Shown: positions 28,431 to 35,395 of the stretch, piece by piece
How the letters are laid out: every line of letters starts with the position of its first letter
Position numbering within the stretch: the first letter of the stretch is position 1
NCBI GenBank assembly: GCA_024690605.1
Contig: JAILOV010000077.1
Location: 1 to 60,427, forward strand
Length of the DNA: 60,427 nucleotides
Source of the DNA: Lachnospiraceae bacterium
GTDB lineage: Bacteria > Bacillota > Clostridia > Lachnospirales > Lachnospiraceae
Direction of reading: 5' to 3'
Made by a program: the position numbers and the translations under genes
The notes under the pieces: model-generated
The model's database searches: none
Told to the model about the DNA's origin: nothing
What the model saw: only the letters and a program-made list of their open reading frames with translations

Positions 28431-30133
28431 CAGATGCCTCCTTTCCCGTTCTTCCCCAGATACCGGAAGCCGAGCATGGTTATATCGTCAAACTGCGGCG
28501 CTTCCCCGACGAAATCGTCGATCGCCGCACGGACCGCCGACAGTGACTCCTCCGGTGCTGCGTCCGGATTTTTGTTCAGGGCATCCAGCATCCGGTCCGT
28601 CCCGAACAGTTCATCGTTTTTGTCCGTCGCCTCCGCGACACCGTCCGTGTAGACAAACAGGCTGTCCCCCGGATGCAGTTCGAATTCGTGCTCCTTAAAC
28701 GGCAGACCCTCCATGGTCGCGACAGCCGCGGAGTGCTTGTAAACGACCAGTTCATAGTTTCCGCCGGCGCGCCGGATCGTCGGATGCTCATGGCCCGCAT
28801 TGGCGGCAAGCCCCTTGCCGGTGGAGATCTCGAGAATCCCCAGCCAGACCGTCACGAACAGTTCTGCCTCATTGCCCTCGCAGAGCTGGTTGTTCACCTC
28901 GGCGAGCACCTGTGCGGGTGATTCGCCGAGCTGTGCGCGGTTCTTGATGAGGGTCTTGGCGATGACCATGAACAGCGCCGCCGGGACACCCTTTCCGGAG
29001 ACATCGGCCATGACCATGGCCAGATGATCGTCATCGACCAGGAAGAAGTCATAGAAATCGCCGCCGACTTCCTTGGCCGGATCCATGGTTGCGAAGATCT
29101 CGAATTCATGACGGTCCGGGAACGGCGGGAAGATGCTCGGCAGCATGTCCGCCTGGATCTGCGTCGCGACGTTGAGCTCCGCGCCGATGCGTTCCTTTTC
29201 AGCCGTCACGGCCGTCAGATTCCGGATATATTCCTTGAGATCGCGTTCCATCTGCTTCATGGCTTCCGACAGATTCTCGATCTCGTCGCCGGTCCTGATG
29301 TCCAGATCCGCAAAGCTGTTCTCCTCCGGCGTCTCACGATCCTTGTAGTAGTCCGCTGCCGCTTTGGACAGGCGGTTGATCGGACCGACAAGGATCCGGT
29401 TGACGATCAGAGAGTAGACCAGGATGATCACGAGGGTCAGGATCGCCAGAAGCGCCAGCAGCATCAGCACGAAATCATGCTCGACTTTTCGGACATCGTT
29501 CATGGAGATGTCCACAAAGGCATAGGCGAACACCTGCCCGTCCGGGGCGTGCAGCGGCACCGCCGCCGAGACCAGCCAGCCGTATTCCTCCGTGTTGGTG
29601 ATATACGGCGGGAACCCGAGCTCCGGATCGTCGATCACCCCGCGGTTCTGCGGAAAGAGCAGATCGCAGGTACCGGGAGGACAGGCATCCTCGGAGGCGT
29701 CCGCGATGTAGACCGTCTTGAGTCCCTCGGGATCGACAAAGCTCACATAGATGGATTCTACATCGTTGGCCTGAAAAATGTCCGTCATCCGCGCCTTCAG
29801 ATAGAGGAAATCCTCATCCTCGAGGATCTCGCTGAAATTGGCGAGGTAGGCATCATGCTCCGGCGTCCCCGTATACTCACTGCCCACCTTGGTGTCGATG
29901 GTGTCATAGATCGTCTTGACCTTCTGCTGCAGGTGATAGGCCCGTTCCGAGTCGATCACGACGCTGACGGTCGTCGCCAGGTTGACCGCGTCCTTGCGGA
30001 AGGTTTCATCGTTCGTCCGGGAAAACACATAACGGCTGATCAGAACGGCCGTGGCGCACAGAAGCACCGCCATCAGCACGATGATGAACACCGTCTTCTT
30101 TCCGAGCGAAAACCGCATCTTCTTCACGTCCAT
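28430..30133 (-). CDS. RsbU-like membrane PP2C/SpoIIE phosphatase
   Basis: This 567-aa protein has a membrane helix (about 12-33), an extracytoplasmic sensor of about 185 residues (Cache-like), a second helix (about 222-246), a HAMP domain, a short coiled coil, then a SpoIIE-type PP2C domain (about 335-560). Metal-binding aspartates lie in GGDFYD, ADVSGKG and QFDDITML. It should dephosphorylate the STAS protein encoded four genes upstream in response to an outside signal. Intact catalytic motifs. Translationally coupled to the RsbW-like gene. Confidence 0.92.
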   Translation of the reverse strand: MDVKKMRFSLGKKTVFIIVLMAVLLCATAVLISRYVFSRTNDETFRKDAVNLATTVSVVIDSERAYHLQQKVKTIYDTIDTKVGSEYTGTPEHDAYLANFSEILEDEDFLYLKARMTDIFQANDVESIYVSFVDPEGLKTVYIADASEDACPPGTCDLLFPQNRGVIDDPELGFPPYITNTEEYGWLVSAAVPLHAPDGQVFAYAFVDISMNDVRKVEHDFVLMLLALLAILTLVIILVYSLIVNRILVGPINRLSKAAADYYKDRETPEENSFADLDIRTGDEIENLSEAMKQMERDLKEYIRNLTAVTAEKERIGAELNVATQIQADMLPSIFPPFPDRHEFEIFATMDPAKEVGGDFYDFFLVDDDHLAMVMADVSGKGVPAALFMVIAKTLIKNRAQLGESPAQVLAEVNNQLCEGNEAELFVTVWLGILEISTGKGLAANAGHEHPTIRRAGGNYELVVYKHSAAVATMEGLPFKEHEFELHPGDSLFVYTDGVAEATDKNDELFGTDRMLDALNKNPDAAPEESLSAVRAAIDDFVGEAPQFDDITMLGFRYLGKNGKGGI

Positions 30134-30146
30134 CTGCTATCCTCTC

Positions 30147-31919
30147 CTAAATCCGCACCACCATGGTGTTAAAGCCCTGATATCTTCTGTAGAAAAAGTC
30201 CTTGGCCTTCTGACGGATCACGTCCATGCCCACGGCGCTGAAGAAGAGATCCTCCGTATCTCCTCCCGCGACCTCCTCGCGACGGAGCGAGAAGGGATTG
30301 AAGGACGCCGCGCTGTCACGGACATGAAGGGTGAACGAACCGTCCTCCTCCGCGATGAGCGTCAGCTCGATCATGCCGCGTTCACCCGTGCCGCCGAAGC
30401 CGCCGGTGATGATCGCCGTACAGGTCTCCTCCACAGTCATCTGCACAAAATACTGCTGCTCGAATTTCGCCCCCCATTTCTCACAGAACGCCTCGATCCG
30501 CACCGTCGTCTCACCGACCTCCTCCACCCGGTTGTGGAGCGTCGCACGGAAGATCCGTTCCTCGTCAACACCCTGCACCTTTTTCCTGCTCACGCTGCGA
30601 TAAACAGTAAAGATGAACAGGGACAGGATCTCCGTCGCCGGATACAGGAACCAGAAGATCCGTTCGTCGGTGTTCATGAAAAGGATCGTCATCGGGAACA
30701 GCACGGCCGCTCCCCTGAGTGTCGAAATGAGGAAGGCCGGCAGCTCCTGCGCGCGGGAGAGGTAATAGTTGCCGAGCAGCAGATTGCTCCCGACGAAAAC
30801 CGCGCTGATACAGTAGACGATGAGTGCGAACGTCCCGAGTGACACCTCGGCCACACCGCTCAATCCGAAGAGCCGGCACATCTGCGGAGCGAAACAGGCC
30901 ACAAGGATCGCACCGCCGCCGCCCGTCACCAGTCCCACGAGCGCATCGATCTTCAACAGTCCTCTGCAGCCTTCATAGTTGTGCTCACCGGCGTAGGTGC
31001 TGAAGATCGGCTGGGATGCCTGCGAGATCGCCCCGAAAAGATAGGTGAAAAAATAGGTGATGTTCTGGATCACATCAAAGACCGCGACACCGACCTCTCC
31101 CGCGAGCCGCATCATCGCATTGTTGCCGATCAGGAGGAAGAACATGGAATACAGATAAGAGACACAGGAGGAGAGTCCGGTGCGGAAGCAGGAGAACAAA
31201 CCCTTCCAGCTGGGGCAAAACGGGAACACTCGAAGATGGGAGCCCTTCCGGATGATCACGCCGATACTGATCGCGCTGGTCAGTCCCACGCCGCACGCCG
31301 TCGAGATCCCCGCGCCCACGACACCCATCCGGCAGAACAGCACCAGCACGATATTGAGGAACAGATCGCTGAGGTTCCCGATCGTGGCGGACAGGCTCGC
31401 ATACTTTTCCAGATCGTCGTTGCGCAGGAAATAACCAAGACCATAGGCGGTAAAGAACAGCGGCGCGCTGCAGAGCAGAAACCTGAGATACGTGCAGGTC
31501 GCGTTGTAAACCGCCTCGTTTGCCAGTCCGACACCAAGAACAGCCATCAGCGGATGGATCAGCACGTTGCCCAGGATCACGATGCCCGCGCCGATGAGGA
31601 GAAGTGTGACCATAACGCCCTGAAAGCCGCCGACCGCAGCCTGTTCATCCCCCCGGGTCATCTGCTTGGCAAAGCGGATGGAGCCGCCCAGACCGAAGGA
31701 ATGCATGATCACGTTGTAGACCATGTAGATCGGCAGAGCAAACGCGATCGCCGCAAGACCGACAGCCCCCATCCGGTTGCCGATCACCAGCGCATCCGCC
31801 ATATCTCCCAGTGCCAGAGCCAGTGCCGAGATCAGCGCAGGCGTATACTGCCTGATGAACATCTGTCGGGTAAAGTAGTTCTCCTCATTCACCGACCGGT
31901 TTTCCAGCTGCTCGCTCAT
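30147..31919 (-). CDS. MATE-family transporter fused to a degenerate RsbW-like ATPase domain
   Basis: This 590-aa protein has a MATE/MVF-type transporter of about 12 helices (about 15-445) followed by a cytoplasmic domain of about 130 residues (458-590). The domain aligns in order with the RsbW-like protein of the same operon. In the domain, the N-box asparagine is replaced by alanine (EETCTA against EEIYVN) and the glycine of the G1 box by alanine (RDSAASFNPF against IDSGKPFDPL), so kinase activity is doubtful. The last part (AVGMDVIRQKAKDF) keeps the fold. ATG 31919 overlaps the preceding gene (ATGA). A regulatory dock for the STAS protein on a transporter is an inference. Confidence 0.85.
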   Translation of the reverse strand: MSEQLENRSVNEENYFTRQMFIRQYTPALISALALALGDMADALVIGNRMGAVGLAAIAFALPIYMVYNVIMHSFGLGGSIRFAKQMTRGDEQAAVGGFQGVMVTLLLIGAGIVILGNVLIHPLMAVLGVGLANEAVYNATCTYLRFLLCSAPLFFTAYGLGYFLRNDDLEKYASLSATIGNLSDLFLNIVLVLFCRMGVVGAGISTACGVGLTSAISIGVIIRKGSHLRVFPFCPSWKGLFSCFRTGLSSCVSYLYSMFFLLIGNNAMMRLAGEVGVAVFDVIQNITYFFTYLFGAISQASQPIFSTYAGEHNYEGCRGLLKIDALVGLVTGGGGAILVACFAPQMCRLFGLSGVAEVSLGTFALIVYCISAVFVGSNLLLGNYYLSRAQELPAFLISTLRGAAVLFPMTILFMNTDERIFWFLYPATEILSLFIFTVYRSVSRKKVQGVDEERIFRATLHNRVEEVGETTVRIEAFCEKWGAKFEQQYFVQMTVEETCTAIITGGFGGTGERGMIELTLIAEEDGSFTLHVRDSAASFNPFSLRREEVAGGDTEDLFFSAVGMDVIRQKAKDFFYRRYQGFNTMVVRI

Positions 31920-33613
31920 GTTTTCCGGATCCCCCTGTACATCGTGATCATCCCGCAAGGACGCATCAACTGCTTCATCTCCCGAAGCCCCTGCAGTCCG
32001 AGATCTTCCTCCCAGTTCAGGATGCGCACCCCCTCCGGTGCGTTATTTGCAAACGCGGCTCGCAGATAGTCCGCCAGACCGCGCAGATTGATCTTTGCCT
32101 TCTGGATACAGCAGTCAAAGCTGTCCTCTGTCAGCGGATAGCCGCCCGCGACAGCCATCGGTTCCCCGTCGACATAGGCGATCACGCCCCCCGCGTGACA
32201 GGCATCCCAGTGCGCAAACAGATTGTTCGAAGCGTGATCGTCCATCACCCGGGAAACCTCTTCGGAGTGCCGCACCCACTCGCTGCTGATCTCCATCGCT
32301 TCCCGGAAATTGGCTTCCGAGATCGCTTCACTGTGAAGCGTGTGCTCTCTCTCCAATTTGTGGATGAAGCTGCGGCTCTTGGCATACAGGCCGCCCTTCA
32401 TCTCGGTCATCTCCCGGCGGTCGTAGAGATATTCGCTGTCCTCGGGTGTTTCCTCCATCGCAAACGCTTCCGGAAACTCTTCCGAAAGGAAATCTCTGTC
32501 TTCCTCCGTCATGTAGCAGAAGGAAGGGTCCTCCGTCCGGAGCAGCGCCCCGATGAACGCACGCTTTGCCTCCGGCGAGCCGCACGGAAAGAACCAGCTG
32601 TTGGCTCCCTTCCAGCCGCAGCGGACAGCGTACAGATCCTCCTCCAGATGTACGGTAAGATCCATGTCATCCTTCCACATGAGAAGGGACGGAAAACTGT
32701 GCGCACTGTCTCCGTGGCCGTAGCTGCCGTAGATCCGGTCGATCTCTGCCTTCTGTTCCATGGAGACAGGTTCGCTCGCCGGATCGCGGTGATCCGCGGC
32801 CGCCTTCAGTTCTCTCACCTGTGGCGCAACGATCACGGCGCCGTCTGCCAGCGGGAAACGCCTTCCCTCCGTTCCCTCCGGCACGGAAGAGGCATCGGGG
32901 AACGCTCTGCCGCCTGTCAGCTCATAACGTTTCTTTCCGTTCTCAAAAACACAGGCATAGGTGTAAAAGGCACGCAGGATGCGGTCCGCCTCGGGAAAGG
33001 TCATTGACGAACGCACCGTCCAGTCGGCCTCATCGGGATTGTCCCAGTATGCAAAGTCGGGTCCCTGCGGTCTTGCATGGTCCCACAGATCATCCAGATG
33101 GAGGACCAGCTGCTCGATCATGCCCGAAAGCAGCGCGTTCTGCCTCTGCGTCAGCGTCTGCAGGTCGTCCCGGTCGGGAAAGACCTCGATGCGCTCCTGC
33201 AGCAGGATGTCCCCGGCATCCAGCTCCGGCGTCAGCCTGTGGATCGTCATCCCGCTCTCGGTGAGCCCCTTCAGGATCGTGAGCGGCATCGGCCATGCGC
33301 CCCGTCCGAGCGGCAAAAGCGCCGGATGGACATTCACCATCTTCAGGCCGTCAATGCAGGGAATGATGTGATAATATCCGGCACAGACCACCAGCTCGCA
33401 TCCCTGATCCCTGAGCGCCTCCAGATCCTCGCGCCGCACACGGTCCTGCTGCAGCGGGATCCCGTGAACCCGCGCAAAATGGCACACACGGAGATTGAAC
33501 TCCGTGACGTTGTCGGTCCGGCAGGTGAAGATCTTCAGGATCTCCACCCCTGTGTGGAAAAGTGCCGGAAGCGCCGGATAGAGGATATCGATACCGATGT
33601 AAGCCGTTTTCAA
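31916..33613 (-). CDS. Formyltransferase-domain/DUF2156 acyltransferase fusion protein
   Basis: This is a protein of about 565 residues. The N-terminal 190 residues are a formyl_trans_N fold with VNVHPALLPLGRGAWPM and LDAGDILLQE, as in Fmt-like enzymes. After a linker, about 290-565 match DUF2156 (phosphatidylglycerol lysyltransferase C-terminal-like, GNAT fold): YLYDRREM, KLEREH, NWEEDLGLQGLREMKQ. The reaction is unknown. I prefer a TTG start at 33613 (KTAYIGIDIL follows), eight bases from GGAG. A GTG at 33631 lies in a small CCCC/GGGG hairpin. It overlaps the MATE gene. Confidence 0.8.
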   Translation of the reverse strand: MKTAYIGIDILYPALPALFHTGVEILKIFTCRTDNVTEFNLRVCHFARVHGIPLQQDRVRREDLEALRDQGCELVVCAGYYHIIPCIDGLKMVNVHPALLPLGRGAWPMPLTILKGLTESGMTIHRLTPELDAGDILLQERIEVFPDRDDLQTLTQRQNALLSGMIEQLVLHLDDLWDHARPQGPDFAYWDNPDEADWTVRSSMTFPEADRILRAFYTYACVFENGKKRYELTGGRAFPDASSVPEGTEGRRFPLADGAVIVAPQVRELKAAADHRDPASEPVSMEQKAEIDRIYGSYGHGDSAHSFPSLLMWKDDMDLTVHLEEDLYAVRCGWKGANSWFFPCGSPEAKRAFIGALLRTEDPSFCYMTEEDRDFLSEEFPEAFAMEETPEDSEYLYDRREMTEMKGGLYAKSRSFIHKLEREHTLHSEAISEANFREAMEISSEWVRHSEEVSRVMDDHASNNLFAHWDACHAGGVIAYVDGEPMAVAGGYPLTEDSFDCCIQKAKINLRGLADYLRAAFANNAPEGVRILNWEEDLGLQGLREMKQLMRPCGMITMYRGIRKT

Positions 33614-33648
33614 GCGAAACGCTCCGAACACCCCCGAAGGGGATCCGT

Positions 33649-33960
33649 TCAGTCCTCGATCGTCAGGATATCGGAGAAGCCGGTCACTTCAAAGATCTCC
33701 CGGACCTCATCGGAAGCGTTGCGGATCACCATGCCGCTCTTCTTGTTCATCATCTTCTGGGCGGACAGCAGAACGCGCAGACCCGCACTGGAAATATACT
33801 GCAGCTTCTCAAGATCAAACACGAGTTTCTCCGTCCCCTCGAGGGATGCATGAAGCGAATCCTCCAGCTGCGGGGCCGTCGTCGTGTCCAGACGTCCTTC
33901 CAGGGCAACGGTGAGTTCTTCTTCCTTGACGCTGTTGGTAATGTTTAACATGACTTTCAT
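33649..33960 (-). CDS. STAS-domain anti-sigma factor antagonist
   Basis: This 103-aa single STAS domain protein carries the phospho-acceptor region YISSAGLRVL near residue 58. It is of the RsbV/SpoIIAA type: the partner kinase phosphorylates it and the PP2C phosphatase reactivates it. It starts at 33960 behind ATGGAGGATG. It leads the operon that also encodes the phosphatase, the kinase-like protein and the MATE fusion. No SigB-type sigma gene is in the window, so the output is unknown. Confidence 0.93.
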   Translation of the reverse strand: MKVMLNITNSVKEEELTVALEGRLDTTTAPQLEDSLHASLEGTEKLVFDLEKLQYISSAGLRVLLSAQKMMNKKSGMVIRNASDEVREIFEVTGFSDILTIED

Positions 33961-33995
33961 CCTCCATTTGGTAAGTCTGAAAAAACAACGCCTAT

Positions 33996-34024
33996 ATTAT
34001 AGCATAATCCGAGCGCCATTTCAT
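33996..34024 (-). promoter_or_regulatory. Promoter of the STAS/partner-switching operon
   Basis: ATGAAA (34024-34019), a 17-bp spacer, then TATAAT (34001-33996) on the minus strand. The extended element TGC directly precedes TATAAT. Confidence 0.7.
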
Positions 34025-34073
34025 ATTTTTTGAGAAAACCGTATTTGATCCGTTTTCGAACGAAATATTCATG

Positions 34074-34079
34074 TATAAT
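34074..34079 (+). promoter_or_regulatory. -10 element directly before the LytTR regulator start codon
   Basis: A perfect TATAAT ends seven bases before the ATG at 34087, with no ribosome binding site between, so transcription would start at or next to the A of ATG (leaderless message). Read as CATGTATAA it differs by one base from the CGTGTATAA box of the secretion locus. No convincing -35 was found. Confidence 0.5.
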
Positions 34080-34086
34080 ACTTCTT

Positions 34087-34797
34087 ATGAACATTGCCGT
34101 CTGCGACGATAACCGGCAGGATGTCGATCAGCTCTGCGCCATCCTGCTGTCGATCGATGAGAACATGATGATCACCCGTTTTTTAAGCGGCACGGATCTG
34201 CTGGCCGGTTCGGAACAGCAGCGCTTTGACCTCGTCTTTCTGGACACCGCGCCCGGTAAGGAGGACGGCATCGCCGTCGCCGGGAAGTTCCTGGTGCGGC
34301 AGCCGCAGGCAGGGATCGCGTTTGTCACGGGGGATGAAACCCATGCCGTGGAGGCCTTCCGCCTCCGGGCGCTGCATTATCTCCTCAAGCCCTGCACCGC
34401 CGAGGATGTGGCCGAGGTTCTCCGCCGTCTCCGGAGACCCGAAGAGCAGCTGCACATGCTGACGCTTCCCATCGGCCGGGACATCCGCACACTCCCCCAG
34501 CGGGACATCGTCAAAGTGGAGAGCAGCGGTCATCACACGATGGTGCACACGGTCGACGGTGCGGTCTGCTCCGTGCGCAGGACCTTTCACGAGATCGCAG
34601 AACTCCTCGATGAGGATTTCATTCAGATCAAGCGGGGCGTCTGCGTCAACATGCACCATATCGTCCGGTTCAACTCCACGGAGCTCACCCTGACGGATGA
34701 TACCGAATATCTGATCCGCAGGGACAGACGCCGGGCGATCCGGGAGACCTATACGGCCTTCGTGAAAAAAAAACCGGATAAAACAAAAAATGTTTGA
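34087..34797 (+). CDS. LytTR-family response regulator
   Basis: This 236-aa protein has an N-terminal receiver domain (about 1-120) with the acidic pair CDDNR, the phospho-acceptor region VFLDTAPG near residue 56 and the conserved lysine in LLKPCTAED. A C-terminal LytTR DNA-binding domain (about 135-235) contains IVKVESSGHHTMVHT and IKRGVCVNMHHIVR. Such regulators bind direct repeats upstream of target promoters. No histidine kinase gene is adjacent. It is co-oriented with the pilin gene 120 bp downstream, so it may regulate the secretion locus. Confidence 0.9.
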   Translation: MNIAVCDDNRQDVDQLCAILLSIDENMMITRFLSGTDLLAGSEQQRFDLVFLDTAPGKEDGIAVAGKFLVRQPQAGIAFVTGDETHAVEAFRLRALHYLLKPCTAEDVAEVLRRLRRPEEQLHMLTLPIGRDIRTLPQRDIVKVESSGHHTMVHTVDGAVCSVRRTFHEIAELLDEDFIQIKRGVCVNMHHIVRFNSTELTLTDDTEYLIRRDRRRAIRETYTAFVKKKPDKTKNV

Positions 34798-34802
34798 AAA
34801 AT

Positions 34803-34834
34803 CCGTTGATTTTTTGTAAGATAAACGTATATAT
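34803..34834 (+). promoter_or_regulatory. Promoter region of the pilin gene, weak match to the locus motif
   Basis: TTGATT (34806-34811), a 16-bp spacer, then TATATA (34828-34833) is an acceptable SigA promoter. The same stretch also reads CCGTTGATT, N14, CGTATATAT, a weaker version of the -35/-10 pair seen before other genes of the locus. Which reading is right cannot be told from sequence. Confidence 0.45.
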
Positions 34835-34917
34835 GTATAGAAACCGCTGTTCTGGTACATCAGCTGCCAACCGGGTACAGGAACCGGAAGCAGTCATGTA
34901 AAAAGGAGGGAGAGACC

Positions 34918-35262
34918 ATGTTACAGTTACAGAACATCATTATGGCCGCAGCAAACACTGCCGCTACCACTGCTTCCGGTGCAGTCGACTTCACCGGAGC
35001 CAGCAAGCCGATCGTCGATCTGATCAACTCGATCCTTTCGCCGCTCATCGCTGTCGTCGGTGCTCTGGGTGCGATCTGGTGCGTGCTTCTGGGCGTCAAG
35101 CTCGCCAAGGCCGATGAGCCGCAGGAAAGAGAGAAGGCCAAGATGGCATTAAAGAACGCGATCGTCGGCTACCTGCTCATCTTCATCCTGATCGTGGTCC
35201 TGCGCATGACCATTGGACCGCTTTCCACATGGATGGGCACCTATCAGTCCACGCTGAAGTAA
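34918..35262 (+). CDS. VirB2/TrbC-like type IV secretion pilin
   Basis: This 114-aa protein has two hydrophobic helices (about 38-62 and 79-100) separated by a short charged loop (KLAKADEPQEREKAK). The N-terminus is short and Ala/Thr-rich (NIIMAAANTAATTASGAVDF). This is the layout of VirB2/TrbC-type pilins and of the T4SS_pilin family in Gram-positives. Pilins assemble into the channel or pilus of type IV secretion systems. It starts behind the very strong AAAAAGGAGGGAGAG, consistent with high expression. It is monocistronic between a promoter and two terminators. Confidence 0.75.
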   Translation: MLQLQNIIMAAANTAATTASGAVDFTGASKPIVDLINSILSPLIAVVGALGAIWCVLLGVKLAKADEPQEREKAKMALKNAIVGYLLIFILIVVLRMTIGPLSTWMGTYQSTLK

Positions 35263-35291
35263 AGCGGTTCATAAAAAGCGAAACAGAAAGG

Positions 35292-35315
35292 GGGCTGCCG
35301 GATGGCAGCCCTCTT
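35292..35315 (+). terminator. Pilin gene terminator
   Basis: GGGCTGCC (35292-35299) and GGCAGCCC (35304-35311) enclose the loop GGAT, followed by TCTTT. It lies 30 bp after the pilin stop. Confidence 0.8.
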
Positions 35316-35324
35316 TGATATATA

Positions 35325-35357
35325 AAAACAGCCGGTCCATGAAGGATCGGCTGTTTT
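35325..35357. terminator. Bidirectional terminator between pilin and the 1316-aa gene
   Basis: AAAACAGCCGGTCC (35325-35338) pairs with GGATCGGCTGTTTT (35344-35357), with one G-U pair, around a 5-nt loop. The A and T runs at both ends allow use from either strand. It lies 39 bp after the stop of the minus-strand 1316-aa gene. Confidence 0.8.
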
Positions 35358-35395
35358 CGCTTCGGAAATGATCAGCTGCTTCTAATTTTCCGCCT

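Noticed and set aside
31614..33631. GTG 33631 as the start of the formyltransferase-DUF2156 gene
   Set aside because: It lies within a CCCC/GGGG mini-hairpin without a good ribosome site, while a GGAG stands at the right distance from TTG 33613, which gives a normal formyltransferase N-terminus. It remains a possible alternative.
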